64,000 nt of DNA from an uncultured Flavobacterium sp. (GTDB lineage Bacteria; Bacteroidota; Bacteroidia; Flavobacteriales; Flavobacteriaceae): positions 1-64,000 of the forward strand of contig NZ_OY730244.1 of assembly GCF_963422545.1 (NCBI RefSeq), read 5' to 3'. The stretch's first letter is position 1. Each line of letters opens with the position of its first letter. Both the position numbers and the translations under genes were made by a program. The notes below the pieces were generated by a model, which was not told the origin of the DNA, ran no database searches, and saw only the letters and a program-made list of their open reading frames with translations. This document shows, one piece after another, positions 34,845 through 44,376 of this stretch.

Positions 34845-35843
34845 ATGAAATCCTATTCAATTCAAGAAATCAATGAAGTTATCAATGGTGTAATCTACGG
34901 TACTACTTCGCAAAGCATCACTGCAACAGAGCAATTAGAAAAAGCTACAACTTCAGAAATTTCATTTATAGGAAACAAAAAATACGAAAAATTTTGGTCA
35001 GCCTCAAATGCATCAATTGCCATAGTTAATGAGGATATTTCGATAGAACCCGGAGAAAATCGTGCTTTCATAAAAGTAAAAAATGCCGATTTGGCAATGT
35101 CACAAATTCTGGCTCTTTTTGCCCCACCTACTCCTTTATTCCACAATGATATACACAGAACAGCTGTTATAGACGAAACAGCGATTATTGGCGAAGGCGC
35201 AAAAATTGGTGCCGGTTGTTATATTGGTCCAAAAGTTGAAATTGGTGCTTATACCACTATTTACCCAAATGTGACTATTTTAGACGAATGTACTATTGGC
35301 AGAAACACTATTATCTGGTCAGGAACAGTTGTGCGCGAGCGTTGTCATATTGGTAATGATTGTATTATTCATCCAAATGCGACAATTGGAGCTGATGGTT
35401 TTGGATTTCGTCCTTGTAGCGAAAAAGGTTTGGTAAAAATTCCGCAAATCGGAAATGTAATTATCGGAAACTGCGTTGAAATTGGAGCAAATACTTGTGT
35501 TGACCGCGGAAAATTCAGTTCGACTATTCTTGGTGACGGTTGCAAAATTGATAATTTAGTACAAATTGGGCACAATAGTAAATTAGGCAAATTTTGTATT
35601 ATGGCTGGAAACAGCGGTTTAGCAGGTTCTGTAACTTTAGGAAATGGCGTTATAATTGGCGGAAGTGCTTCTATAAAAGATCATACAACTATTGGCGACG
35701 GAGCTATTGTAGGAGCTGGTTCAGGTGTAGTTGGTGATATTCCCGCAGGAAAAACAATGTTGGGTTATCCGGCTGTAGAAGCTCGAGATGCTTTAAAACA
35801 GTGGGCAATTCTAAAACGAATGGTTTGCGATTCTAAAAAATAA
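34845..35843 (+). CDS. lpxD: UDP-3-O-acylglucosamine N-acyltransferase
   Basis: 332 residues, normal for LpxD. It adds the second acyl chain to UDP-3-O-acyl-glucosamine in lipid A synthesis, using acyl-ACP. An N-terminal uridine-binding domain (to about 100) is followed by a left-handed beta-helix of hexapeptide repeats, e.g. IGEGAKIGAGCYIGPKVEIG, and IGADGFGFRPC. The catalytic His region is VQIGHNSKLGKFCIMAG and the C-terminus ends in a short helix. It stands apart from other lpx genes. Flavobacteria often carry a second LpxD-like copy near lpxC; this isolated one may be it. Confidence 0.92.
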   Translation: MKSYSIQEINEVINGVIYGTTSQSITATEQLEKATTSEISFIGNKKYEKFWSASNASIAIVNEDISIEPGENRAFIKVKNADLAMSQILALFAPPTPLFHNDIHRTAVIDETAIIGEGAKIGAGCYIGPKVEIGAYTTIYPNVTILDECTIGRNTIIWSGTVVRERCHIGNDCIIHPNATIGADGFGFRPCSEKGLVKIPQIGNVIIGNCVEIGANTCVDRGKFSSTILGDGCKIDNLVQIGHNSKLGKFCIMAGNSGLAGSVTLGNGVIIGGSASIKDHTTIGDGAIVGAGSGVVGDIPAGKTMLGYPAVEARDALKQWAILKRMVCDSKK

Positions 35844-35860
35844 TCAAAACAATATTATAT

Positions 35861-35890
35861 AAAAAACCAGAAGCTAGCTTCTGGTTTTTT
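35861..35890. terminator. Terminator of lpxD
   Basis: A 30-bp perfect palindrome: AAAAAACCAGAAGC and its complement GCTTCTGGTTTTTT around central TA. Confidence 0.92.
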
Positions 35891-36059
35891 CATTTATAAC
35901 AAGCTCAGAATATTCTTTTATTTCTTCCTGGAACCATGTGATATTTGAATCTCAGGAAACATCTTTTATTTCATCTCAAGATCATATTATATTTATTGTG
36001 TCGGTTTCAATTGATTTTGTAAATTAGCCAACACTATTTTGTAAAAACATCAATATATT

Positions 36060-37688
36060 ATGGATTTAAACTTCAATAAAAACGAAGATCACAATAAATT
36101 ACTACTTTCTGAGCTAAAACATAAATTTTCCAAAGTAAAATTGGGTGGAGGCGAAAAACGCATTAAAAAACTACACGCCGAAGGCAAAATGACCGCACGC
36201 GAGCGTATCGAATATTTATTAGATGAAAATTCTACAAGTATAGAAATTGGAGGCTTTGTTGGAGAAGGAATGTACGAAGAACATGGCGGATGTCCATCTG
36301 GCGGAGTTGTTATCAAAATAGGATACGTTAGAGGTAAACAATGTATAGTTGTCGCGAATGACGCAACGGTAAAAGCTGGCGCCTGGTTCCCGATTACAGC
36401 AAAGAAAAATCTACGTGCGCAAGAAATTGCCATGGAAAATAGATTACCAATTATCTATTTAGTTGATAGTGCCGGTGTTTATTTACCGCTTCAGGATCAA
36501 ATTTTTCCGGATAAAGAACATTTCGGACGTATTTTTAGAAACAATGCACAAATGAGCAGCATGGGAATCACTCAAATCGCTGCCGTAATGGGAAGTTGTG
36601 TTGCAGGTGGTGCTTATTTGCCTATTATGAGTGATGAAGCTTTAATTGTGGATAAAACCGGAAGTATTTTCCTTGCCGGGAGTTATTTAGTAAAAGCAGC
36701 TATTGGAGAAACCATTGATAATGAAACTTTAGGTGGAGCGACCACTCATTGCGAAATCTCTGGTGTTACAGATTATAAAGCAAAAGATGATAAAGATGCT
36801 TTAGACAAAATAAAAAATATTGTTGATAAAATTGGGGATTATGATAAAGCCGGCTATAGCCGAATAAAAGCAGAGAAACCAACTCTTGAACCTAAAGATA
36901 TTTACGGAATTCTGCCAAAAGCCCGAAATGAGCAATACGATATGATGGAAATCATTAATCGTCTGGTTGATAATTCAGAATTTGAAGCTTACAAAGAGGG
37001 TTACGGTCAAACAATAATTACAGGTTATGCAAGAATTGATGGTTGGGCTGTAGGGATTGTTGCCAACCAAAGAAAAGTGGTAAAAACCAAAAAAGGCGAA
37101 ATGCAGTTTGGCGGTGTTATTTATTCTGACAGTGCTGATAAAGCAACCCGTTTTATCGCTAATTGCAATCAAAAGAAAATACCATTGGTCTTTTTACAAG
37201 ATGTAACTGGTTTTATGGTAGGATCAAAATCTGAACAAGGCGGAATCATAAAAGATGGTGCCAAAATGGTAAACGCAGTAAGTAATTCAGTTGTTCCTAA
37301 ATTTACTGTAATCGTTGGAAACTCATACGGAGCCGGAAATTATGCCATGTGTGGAAAAGCTTATGATCCAAGATTGATTTTTGCGTGGCCAAGTGCAGAA
37401 CTTGCTGTAATGGGCGGAACTCAGGCTGCTAAAGTTTTAGCACAAATTGAAGCTTCTTCGCTTAAAGCAAAAGGAGAAATCATCGACGAAGCTAAGGAAA
37501 CAGAACTTTTTAATAAAATAAAAGCACGTTACGACGAACAGACTTCGCCATATTACGCCGCTTCCAGATTATGGACAGATGCAATTATTGATCCTTTAGA
37601 TACCCGTACCTGGATTTCTATGGGAATCGAAGCTGCTAACCACGCTCCTATTCAAAAACCATTTAATTTGGGTGTAATTCAGGTTTAG
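36060..37688 (+). CDS. Acyl-CoA carboxylase, carboxyltransferase subunit
   Basis: 542 residues. A biotin-dependent carboxyltransferase of the MCC/PCC beta type: GGGEKRIKKLHAEGKMTARE near the start, then DSAGVYLPLQDQIFPDKEHF and AAVMGSCVAGGAYLPIMSDE, matching methylcrotonyl-CoA carboxylase more closely than propionyl-CoA carboxylase. It transfers a carboxyl group from carboxybiotin to an acyl-CoA, likely in leucine degradation, in the cytoplasm. The biotin-carrying alpha subunit is not adjacent. It has its own promoter region; no operon partner is seen. Confidence 0.88.
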   Translation: MDLNFNKNEDHNKLLLSELKHKFSKVKLGGGEKRIKKLHAEGKMTARERIEYLLDENSTSIEIGGFVGEGMYEEHGGCPSGGVVIKIGYVRGKQCIVVANDATVKAGAWFPITAKKNLRAQEIAMENRLPIIYLVDSAGVYLPLQDQIFPDKEHFGRIFRNNAQMSSMGITQIAAVMGSCVAGGAYLPIMSDEALIVDKTGSIFLAGSYLVKAAIGETIDNETLGGATTHCEISGVTDYKAKDDKDALDKIKNIVDKIGDYDKAGYSRIKAEKPTLEPKDIYGILPKARNEQYDMMEIINRLVDNSEFEAYKEGYGQTIITGYARIDGWAVGIVANQRKVVKTKKGEMQFGGVIYSDSADKATRFIANCNQKKIPLVFLQDVTGFMVGSKSEQGGIIKDGAKMVNAVSNSVVPKFTVIVGNSYGAGNYAMCGKAYDPRLIFAWPSAELAVMGGTQAAKVLAQIEASSLKAKGEIIDEAKETELFNKIKARYDEQTSPYYAASRLWTDAIIDPLDTRTWISMGIEAANHAPIQKPFNLGVIQV

Positions 37689-37809
37689 ATTTCCGAAAAT
37701 CACTAAAATACGTTAAATAAAAAGCAAAAAACTTATTTTCAGATACTTAAAAATACATATATCATTAAAAATTAGTAACTTTATTTATAATTTTTAATCC
37801 CATAGTATC

Positions 37810-38232
37810 ATGGAAAATATAAAAAGCTTGAATAAATGGGCTAATGCGCACACTTATTTACCAGTAGATTTAGTACGTATTGTATTGGGTGTTTTTTTAT
37901 TTATGAAAGGTGTTTCATTTGTAACAAACGCTCAATATCTACATGATTTAATTTCTCCAATTGATCAATATGGAGGCGGAATGTTTTTATTACATTACAT
38001 CGCGCCAGCCCACATGATTGGAGGTATTATGATTGTTTTTGGGCTACTTACCCGATGGGCAATTGCAGCTCAGTTACCAATACTTTTTGGGGCGGTTCTG
38101 ATAAATTTCATGGGACATATGCACTCTGAAAACCTGATTCTGGCAATTGTAGTTTTGTTAGTTTGTGTATTCTTTCTGTTCTATGGAAGCGGAAAACGTT
38201 CGGCTGATTATTATTTCAAAATGCAACAATAA
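37810..38232 (+). CDS. DoxX-family membrane protein
   Basis: 140 residues with four hydrophobic segments, the DoxX topology. The segments are around VDLVRIVLGVFLFMKGVSF, MFLLHYIAPAHMIGGIMIVF (contains His in the second), LPILFGAVLINFMG and LILAIVVLLVCVFFLFYG. Inner membrane; members are linked to redox or membrane integrity functions but none is proven for this subgroup. A long hairpin follows at 38235. Confidence 0.83.
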   Translation: MENIKSLNKWANAHTYLPVDLVRIVLGVFLFMKGVSFVTNAQYLHDLISPIDQYGGGMFLLHYIAPAHMIGGIMIVFGLLTRWAIAAQLPILFGAVLINFMGHMHSENLILAIVVLLVCVFFLFYGSGKRSADYYFKMQQ

Positions 38233-38234
38233 CC

Positions 38235-38280
38235 TTATTTTATCCTCAATGGCAATAATAAAACCTTGAGGATAAAATAA
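38235..38280. terminator. Perfect 15-bp hairpin, likely terminator
   Basis: TTATTTTATCCTCAA (38235-38249) and TTGAGGATAAAATAA (38266-38280) are exact complements with a 16-base loop. There is no clear T run next to it, so termination is inferred from position only. Confidence 0.55.
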
Positions 38281-38352
38281 TAAGTCCTTTTTAAAAGTTA
38301 ATTAACTCTCTAAAATTTCTTTAATTGTCATTTAAGAGTTAATTTCGCCGCC

Positions 38353-38715
38353 ATGAATTGGATTCGTAAAACTGTTATTTTTGTTTCACTTTTAATCATC
38401 GCTTTTTTTGCCTGTCAGGCAAACGAAATGACTGTACAAAAAAGTGAAATTCAAGAAACAGAAAACCAAAAAACGGATCCCAATTTTTCTATCGATTATT
38501 CAGATTCTTTAGCTTATATACAACCACAAGCTAACTATCAATTTGCAGCAAACGTAAAAACAAATTCACCTGTTTTAATTAAATGGTTTGATTCTCTATT
38601 GATGGTGATTCCGCAGCACAAAGCAGCAAAATCAGCATCAAACTTTGCAAATCAATTTCTAACACAGAGCAAAAAAGTCTTACTTATGCTCTATCCCTTC
38701 CATTTTTTCTGGTAG
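38353..38715 (+). CDS. Hypothetical lipoprotein
   Basis: 120 residues. The N-terminus MNWIRKTVIFVSLLIIAFFA runs to a lipobox-type Cys at position 21. The mature part is acidic then polar (SFAD-type residues are absent), and the end is hydrophobic (LLMLYPFHFFW). It is small and unrecognised. The hydrophobic tail could mean the natural end is altered by a nearby frameshift, but no in-frame continuation was found downstream. Confidence 0.5.
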   Translation: MNWIRKTVIFVSLLIIAFFACQANEMTVQKSEIQETENQKTDPNFSIDYSDSLAYIQPQANYQFAANVKTNSPVLIKWFDSLLMVIPQHKAAKSASNFANQFLTQSKKVLLMLYPFHFFW

Positions 38716-38828
38716 ATAAGTACATGAAATTCTGATCAGAAGAATCTATTTCTTCTAAGTTAAATAAGTGGTTTTCTTTCTGAAAACTATTTATCATTTC
38801 ATATTATTTATCAAATTTTAAAAACAAA

Positions 38829-39305
38829 ATGGAAACAAGTGTAACCATAATTGGTATTGTGATCGCGATCATAGTAGCCATTCCCGTTTATTTTTCTGCA
38901 CGATCAAGCGCTGCAAACAAATCAAAGATTTTAAACATAAAAAAGAAGTTCAACCCAACATATCCCGAAGATTTTGATTTAACTGAATCTCAAAGCAACA
39001 AAACACTTACAATAGATCAAAAGAACAGAAAATTCATTCTAATGAATTTTAATCCAAATAAAGATGAATCAACTTATTTAGATTTAAAAACTGTTTCTTC
39101 TTGTAAATTAATTTTAACAACCGATGGAAATTCAGATACAATCCTCAAAATTGATTTTGAATTTCAGGAAAAAGAAACTGCTAAAAAAATTACAATTCCA
39201 TTCTATGATTTTGACGATGATCGCATCAAACAAATAAGCGCTTATCAAGATCATATGTTTGCTAAAAAATGGCTTAAAACCATCCAAAATTCTATTTCAC
39301 GTTAG
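38829..39305 (+). CDS. Hypothetical membrane-anchored protein
   Basis: 158 residues. Residues 6-23 (TIIGIVIAIIVAIPVYFS) are a transmembrane segment; the remainder is soluble, with YLDLKTVSSCKLILTTDGN and ILKIDFEFQEKETA suggesting a beta-rich domain. The C-terminus is basic. No family is recognised. A clear terminator follows at 39320. Confidence 0.6.
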   Translation: METSVTIIGIVIAIIVAIPVYFSARSSAANKSKILNIKKKFNPTYPEDFDLTESQSNKTLTIDQKNRKFILMNFNPNKDESTYLDLKTVSSCKLILTTDGNSDTILKIDFEFQEKETAKKITIPFYDFDDDRIKQISAYQDHMFAKKWLKTIQNSISR

Positions 39306-39319
39306 TTATTTAATTCAGA

Positions 39320-39349
39320 AAAGAGGCTCATTATGAGTCTCTTTTTTTT
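39320..39349 (+). terminator. Terminator before the hemN promoter
   Basis: AAGAGGCTCA and TGAGTCTCTT pair around TTA (one mismatch), followed by T8. Confidence 0.85.
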
Positions 39350-39357
39350 GTAATTAC

Positions 39358-39371
39358 ATGACATTTGTCAT
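39358..39371 (+). promoter_or_regulatory. Fnr/Crp-type operator of hemN, ATGACATTTGTCAT
   Basis: A 14-bp palindrome of two ATGACA half-sites around TT. Its centre (39364.5) lies 36.5 bp before the last base of the -7 element TAATTTTG at 39394-39401, which places it near -42 to the expected start, the class II activator position. It matches the sites at 47007 and 49515. Confidence 0.75.
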
Positions 39372-39393
39372 TTTATGCCTTAAGCGTAAATCT

Positions 39394-39401
39394 TAATTTT
39401 G
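39394..39401 (+). promoter_or_regulatory. -7 promoter element TAATTTTG of hemN
   Basis: Exact TAnnTTTG match 23 bp upstream of the hemN ATG. Confidence 0.65.
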
Positions 39402-39423
39402 AAAGACACAAAAATCCGTCTTT

Positions 39424-40788
39424 ATGAAAATTTCATTGATCCAAAAATACAATGTACCAGGTCCAAGATACACAAGCTATCCAACAGTTCCTTATTGGAA
39501 TGAAGCCGCCTTTACAACGGAAAAATGGATTGAATCTTTTCAAAAAGCATTCACCGAAAGTAATTCGCAAAGCGGAATAAGTTTATATATTCATTTACCA
39601 TTCTGCGAAAGCATGTGTACTTTTTGTGGCTGCAATAAACGAATTACAAAAAATCATTCGGTTGAAGAAGAATATATAAAGGCACTTTTAAAAGAGTGGC
39701 GTTTGTATTGTAAATTATTACCCGAAAAACCAATTATCAAAGAAATTCATTTGGGCGGAGGAACTCCAACATTTTTTTCAAAAAATAATTTAGAACATCT
39801 TATAAATGGTATTTTTAGTTTTGCGAATAAAGCTGAAAACTATGAATTCAGTTTTGAAGGCCATCCTAACAATACTACTTATGAGCAACTTAAAAAATTG
39901 TATGATTTAGGCTTTCGCCGAGTAAGTTTTGGTGTTCAGGATTATGCCGAAAAAGTTCAGAAAGCAATACACAGAATCCAACCTTTTCATAATGTTGCAA
40001 AAGTGACATTTTGGGCCAAAGAAATTGGATATACCTCTATTGGTCATGATATTATATTTGGTTTGCCTTTTCAAACCATTGAAGATGTCATTGATACTAT
40101 CGAAAAAACAAATTCTCTTAAACCAGATCGTCTAGCCTTTTACAGCTATGCTCATGTGCCTTGGATAAAAGGAAACGGGCAAAGAGGTTTCAATGAAGAA
40201 AATCTCCCAAAAGATGCTGAAAAAAGAAAATTGTATGAAATTGGAAAACAAATGCTTTCAAAAAACGGCTATGACGAAATAGGAATGGATCATTTTGCTT
40301 TAGAATCTGACAGTTTACACAAAGCTGTTTTAAGCAAAAAACTACATCGAAATTTCATGGGATATAGTGCTTCAAAAACACAACTCATGATTGGTCTGGG
40401 TGTTTCTTCTATTAGTGACAGTTGGTACAGTTTTGCCCAAAACACTAAAAACCTCGAAGATTATTATCAGCTATTAGAATGGGATAAACTTCCAATTGTA
40501 AAAGGGCATATTTTAGAAAATGAAGATTTAATTATCCGAAAACATATTTTAAACCTAACCTGCGAGTTTGAAACTTCCTGGTCTAATGAAGATCTCTATT
40601 TTGAAGAACTTCCAAACGTTTTACTTGATTTAAAAGAAATAGAAAACGATCAGTTAATTATAATCGAAAAAGATAAAATAAAAATTACTGAAGCAGGAAA
40701 ACCATTTGTTCGAAATATTTGTATGGCTTTTGATTTACATTTAAAAAGAAAATCACCAAATACTAATTTGTTCTCGATGACCGTTTAA
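39424..40788 (+). CDS. hemN: Oxygen-independent coproporphyrinogen III oxidase
   Basis: 454 residues. A radical SAM enzyme that decarboxylates coproporphyrinogen III to protoporphyrinogen IX when oxygen is low. The cluster-binding motif is CESMCTFCGC (C61, C65, C68, with C70), inside YIHLPFCESMCTFC. The start MKISLIQKYNVPGPRYTSYP is a HemN signature that distinguishes it from HemW, and HLGGGTPTF and SFGVQDYAEKVQKAIHR follow. It ends in a shared TTAA with the convergent 40785 gene. An Fnr-type operator at 39358 fits induction under microaerobic conditions to supply heme for cbb3 oxidase. Confidence 0.95.
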   Translation: MKISLIQKYNVPGPRYTSYPTVPYWNEAAFTTEKWIESFQKAFTESNSQSGISLYIHLPFCESMCTFCGCNKRITKNHSVEEEYIKALLKEWRLYCKLLPEKPIIKEIHLGGGTPTFFSKNNLEHLINGIFSFANKAENYEFSFEGHPNNTTYEQLKKLYDLGFRRVSFGVQDYAEKVQKAIHRIQPFHNVAKVTFWAKEIGYTSIGHDIIFGLPFQTIEDVIDTIEKTNSLKPDRLAFYSYAHVPWIKGNGQRGFNEENLPKDAEKRKLYEIGKQMLSKNGYDEIGMDHFALESDSLHKAVLSKKLHRNFMGYSASKTQLMIGLGVSSISDSWYSFAQNTKNLEDYYQLLEWDKLPIVKGHILENEDLIIRKHILNLTCEFETSWSNEDLYFEELPNVLLDLKEIENDQLIIIEKDKIKITEAGKPFVRNICMAFDLHLKRKSPNTNLFSMTV

Positions 40789-41486
40789 TGACAGTTAGGA
40801 GTTCCTTGTACAAACAAACTCATATTTGATGGAGAAATATAAGGAATTCCTAAACCTAGTCCCCTAAGAATAAATAAAATCCCAATAATAATCGCAACGT
40901 AAGGAATTGCTTTTTGTATTTTATTTCTAAATGGAAGTTTTATCAATGAATTGATGTAGACAACAATTGTCATTAATGGCATTGTTCCCAATCCGAATAA
41001 GATCATATACAAAACTCCAAAACTTGCACTCTGCATTGCGATTGCACCAAATAAAGCAACATAAACCATTCCGCAAGGCAAAAAGCCGTTTAATAACCCG
41101 ATAGTGAAAAGAGATTTATACGTTTTCTTTTTAAATTGATTTCCTAAGCTTGATTTTATTTTTGAAATTACCTTGTAAACCGGTTTTGAAAAATTATACT
41201 TCGAGAAAATTTTCTCCGGAATCAAAACTACAATTATCATTGCTACACCAATAAAAATTGACATTTTTTGTTGTAATCCAGCCAGGAAAAAACCTCTTCC
41301 CAACAAACCAAAAATTAAACCTATCGTAGCATAAGCGGTCAGACGACCTAAATGATAGGTAATAATTTGAGTTACTCGTTTAGCTTCATTCCGGCGATCT
41401 ACAGGCAGCATCATCGCAATTGGACCACACATTCCTATGCAGTGCAAACTACTAATTAAACCTAATATGAAAGCGGAATACAACAT
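40785..41486 (-). CDS. TauE/SafE-like membrane protein of the cco cluster
   Basis: 233 residues with about six hydrophobic segments. The first contains SSLHCIGMCGPIAMMLP, a Cys/His/Met motif suited to metal binding, and FTIGLLNGFLPCGMVYVALF repeats the pattern. Proteins of this type (often named TauE/SafE or DsbD-like) are found at the end of cbb3 oxidase clusters, where copper handling is suspected. It is the last gene of the minus-strand cluster, 55 bp after ccoH. The stop overlaps the hemN stop by the bases TTAA. Confidence 0.82.
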   Translation of the reverse strand: MLYSAFILGLISSLHCIGMCGPIAMMLPVDRRNEAKRVTQIITYHLGRLTAYATIGLIFGLLGRGFFLAGLQQKMSIFIGVAMIIVVLIPEKIFSKYNFSKPVYKVISKIKSSLGNQFKKKTYKSLFTIGLLNGFLPCGMVYVALFGAIAMQSASFGVLYMILFGLGTMPLMTIVVYINSLIKLPFRNKIQKAIPYVAIIIGILFILRGLGLGIPYISPSNMSLFVQGTPNCH

Positions 41487-41541
41487 TTGTTTTTTATTTT
41501 TTTGCCACAGATTAATTGGATTAAAATGATCAAAAAGTATT

Positions 41542-41994
41542 TTAATTTACATAAATCACTTCTTTTGAAAGATATTTTGTTCCCTTATATTCCCATTCCA
41601 TATTGACATCCCAACGGCCTTTAATCAACTTCTTTTGCGGAATAAGCAAAGATGAATTTGTCAAAGTTATTTGAGTATCAAAATCAAATTTCTTATTTGA
41701 AGGCCTGTATAACAGCACATTTCCTTTTACTTTATCACTTTCAAAAGTTGCTGGAAAAGCTATTTCCACACCATTTTCATTATAAACAATTGACGGTTTT
41801 TGTTGTAAATCATGAGCATTTTGAATTCGGGCCATTTCATCCTGAAAATGCGAATCATGTTTATAATATTCTTCAACCACCAAGTCATTGTCATACTTAC
41901 TGTTTGACTGTACTTCAAAAACAAAATATAAAATAAAAGTCATAAACAATGCAAATGCAATGACTATTCCTGTTCCCCAATTTATTTTCATCAT
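41542..41994 (-). CDS. ccoH: FixH/CcoH-family assembly protein
   Basis: 150 residues. One N-terminal transmembrane segment (KINWGTGIVIAFALFMTFI) is followed by a periplasmic beta-rich domain, as in FixH/CcoH. Motifs are DLVVEEYYKHDSHFQDEMAR and, near the end, WDVNMEWEYKGTKY. It helps assembly of cbb3 cytochrome oxidase. It follows ccoG by 10 bp in the cco operon. Confidence 0.87.
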   Translation of the reverse strand: MMKINWGTGIVIAFALFMTFILYFVFEVQSNSKYDNDLVVEEYYKHDSHFQDEMARIQNAHDLQQKPSIVYNENGVEIAFPATFESDKVKGNVLLYRPSNKKFDFDTQITLTNSSLLIPQKKLIKGRWDVNMEWEYKGTKYLSKEVIYVN

Positions 41995-42004
41995 AGTATA
42001 TTTT

Positions 42005-43423
42005 TTAATTAAAACTTCTTGGTCCTAAAAAATTTGTTGTAGTAGTTTCAAGCAATTCTTTACCATTATAAACTCCAATTTTCACTTTGGTTTTATCACT
42101 TTCTAAAAGAACTTCGCCTATTTCTATAAATAATGTGCCTTGCGAAATATCTTCTTTGTTTATTTTAAAATGTTCCTTTCCAACATTTTTTATTTCTCCT
42201 TTTTGATCAATCAACTCAAAATGAATATCATTATAATCTTTCATTGTTTTATTGACAATCTTATAAGTATAAACATTACTAATTTTATCGCCTTTATGCT
42301 GAAAAAGTTGTCCGGGCAAGCGTAAAATGACTGCTTCAACATTGGTTCGTAAGAATAACATTCCAATAAAAACACTCAATAAAATAAACAAAACAGCTGT
42401 ATAACCTTTCATTCTGGCTGTAAACCTGAAAGGTTCTTTTTTGGTAATTTCATCTTCAGAAGCATAACGAATCAATCCTTTTGGTAAACCAACAGAATCC
42501 ATTATACTATCGCATTCATCAATACAAGCAGTGCAATTGGTACATTCTAACTGAGTTCCGTTTCTAATATCAATTCCCATTGGACAGACATGTACACATT
42601 GGTGACAATCTATACAATCACCTTTTCCTGTAGTAATTCTATCTTCTTTTTTATTGAATTTAGCACGTCCAGCTTCTTTTTCTCCCCTAACAAAATCATA
42701 CGCCACATTAATAGACTTATCATCTAAAAGAACACCTTGAAGCCTGCCGTAAGGACACGCAATGATACAAACCTGTTCGCGAAACCAAACAAAAACAAAA
42801 TAAAAAACACCTGTAAAAATAAGAAGTGCAATAAAGTTACTTGCCTGCTGAATTGGTCCTTGCTCTACCATTAAAAACAAAGCATCACTACCTACCAAAT
42901 AAGCTAAAAAGACATTTGCAATTCCAAATGAAATCAGAAAAAAAACAGTCCATTTAGTAACTCTTTTTTGGATTTTTTCAGCATTCCATTCCTGTCTTGC
43001 TAAGCGGGACTGGGCACCTCGATCACCATCAATCCAATATTCTATTCGGCGGAAAACCATTTCCAGAAAAATGGTCTGCGGACAAATCCATCCACAAAAA
43101 ATTCTTCCAAAAACAACGGTAAATAAAATTACAAAGACAACACCAACCAGCATTGATATTACAAAAAGATAAAAATCCTGAGGCCAGAAAGGGAAACCAA
43201 AAATATTGAAACGACGCTCTATAATATTGAACATCATAAATTGGTTTCCGTTTACTTTTATAAAGGGATTAGCAATTAAAATAGCCAGTAGAACGTAACT
43301 GACTATTTTTCTATACTCATAGAACTTACCAGACGGTTTTTTAGGGAAAATAAATTTTCGATTACCACCTTCATCAATAGTTCCAATGGTATCTCTAAAA
43401 GCTTCGTCTGGTAAATTTGACAT
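42005..43423 (-). CDS. ccoG: Cbb3 oxidase accessory protein CcoG
   Basis: 472 residues. A polyferredoxin with several membrane segments and two 4Fe-4S motifs: CIDCHQCVHVCPMGID and CTNCTACIDECD. Another Cys-rich motif, IFCGWICPQTIFLEMVFRRI, and CIIACPYGRLQG are typical of CcoG/RdxA/FixG. The periplasmic C-terminal Ig-like domain is from about 370. It acts as a copper-reducing or assembly factor for cbb3 oxidase. It sits between ccoP and ccoH with about 10-bp gaps. Confidence 0.94.
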   Translation of the reverse strand: MSNLPDEAFRDTIGTIDEGGNRKFIFPKKPSGKFYEYRKIVSYVLLAILIANPFIKVNGNQFMMFNIIERRFNIFGFPFWPQDFYLFVISMLVGVVFVILFTVVFGRIFCGWICPQTIFLEMVFRRIEYWIDGDRGAQSRLARQEWNAEKIQKRVTKWTVFFLISFGIANVFLAYLVGSDALFLMVEQGPIQQASNFIALLIFTGVFYFVFVWFREQVCIIACPYGRLQGVLLDDKSINVAYDFVRGEKEAGRAKFNKKEDRITTGKGDCIDCHQCVHVCPMGIDIRNGTQLECTNCTACIDECDSIMDSVGLPKGLIRYASEDEITKKEPFRFTARMKGYTAVLFILLSVFIGMLFLRTNVEAVILRLPGQLFQHKGDKISNVYTYKIVNKTMKDYNDIHFELIDQKGEIKNVGKEHFKINKEDISQGTLFIEIGEVLLESDKTKVKIGVYNGKELLETTTTNFLGPRSFN

Positions 43424-43433
43424 AATATTCTAA

Positions 43434-44375
43434 TTATTTTTTAACTGCTGTGGTATCTTTTTTTGTATCTGCTGCTGCATCTGTTTTAGGAGCACTTTCG
43501 TCTACCCAAACATCACCTTCTGGTGCTTTTGGATCTTTTGGATTCGATCCTTGTAACGATAAAATATAACTGGCAACTTTTTGAATTTCTTTTGGTTTCA
43601 TACCATTAGTTTTCCACGAAACCATTCCTTTTCCATCACGACCTCCATTGGTAATTGTGTGAAAAACATTTTTAATTCCTCCGCCTAAAATCCAGCGATC
43701 ATCAGTTAAATTTGGTCCAATTTGACCTCCGGCATCAGCACGGTGACAAGCAGCACAATTGGTTGTAAAAATTTCTTTTCCAATTGCTAAATTTTCCGGA
43801 TCAGTTAGTAAAACAACCGTTTTTTCATCCATTAAATCCGGTGCTGTTTTTAGATATTCGTCAACATCAATTTTAGCCTGTGCCATTTCTTTTTTAAGTT
43901 CCATTTCCTGATCGTCAGCTCCGAATATATCATAGCGTGCTACATAGATTACACCAAAAATGATACAGATATAGAATAAATATACCCACCAAGGCGGTAA
44001 ATTATTATCAAGTTCTTTAATTCCATCATAATCATGATCCATCAACAAATCACCTTCTTTTTCAATAGGCTGTGTTTTGGTTAGCTTATGCATTAAATCT
44101 TTATACCAAGTGCTTTCTGTTAAAGTCAAGCTATTTTCATGATCTAATTTAGCTTTTTCTTCCGGCGACATTAATTGATACATTACGCGATTAACGGCAC
44201 TTAATGTAATTTCGATAGCGATCAGAATAAATAAAAAGACAAACAAAAAAACCGAAACCATTGGATATTTTATAAAAGCCGGGCGATCTCCTGAATCTAT
44301 CAAATATTCCATTAAGGCGAATCCGATGAAAAAAATCAGCGGAACTCTTACATATACTGGGAAAAACTTTTTCAT
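43434..44375 (-). CDS. ccoP: Cbb3-type oxidase, diheme/monoheme subunit CcoP
   Basis: 313 residues. Two N-terminal hydrophobic segments (VPLIFFIGFALMEYLI and VFLFVFLFILIAIEITLS), a third around NLPPWWVYLFYICIIFGVIY, then a c-type cytochrome domain with one heme-binding site, FTTNCAACHRADAGGQIGPN. Only one CxxCH is visible, whereas classic CcoP has two. The C-terminus is Lys/Ala-rich. It passes electrons to the CcoN catalytic subunit. It is 1 bp from ccoQ, in the operon order ccoS-ccoNO-ccoQ-ccoP-ccoG-ccoH. Confidence 0.92.
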   Translation of the reverse strand: MKKFFPVYVRVPLIFFIGFALMEYLIDSGDRPAFIKYPMVSVFLFVFLFILIAIEITLSAVNRVMYQLMSPEEKAKLDHENSLTLTESTWYKDLMHKLTKTQPIEKEGDLLMDHDYDGIKELDNNLPPWWVYLFYICIIFGVIYVARYDIFGADDQEMELKKEMAQAKIDVDEYLKTAPDLMDEKTVVLLTDPENLAIGKEIFTTNCAACHRADAGGQIGPNLTDDRWILGGGIKNVFHTITNGGRDGKGMVSWKTNGMKPKEIQKVASYILSLQGSNPKDPKAPEGDVWVDESAPKTDAAADTKKDTTAVKK

Positions 44376-44376
44376 T

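Noticed and set aside
36089..36433. Minus-strand ORF of 114 codons inside the acyl-CoA carboxylase gene
   Set aside because: It lies wholly within a well-supported gene in another frame and shows no family features.
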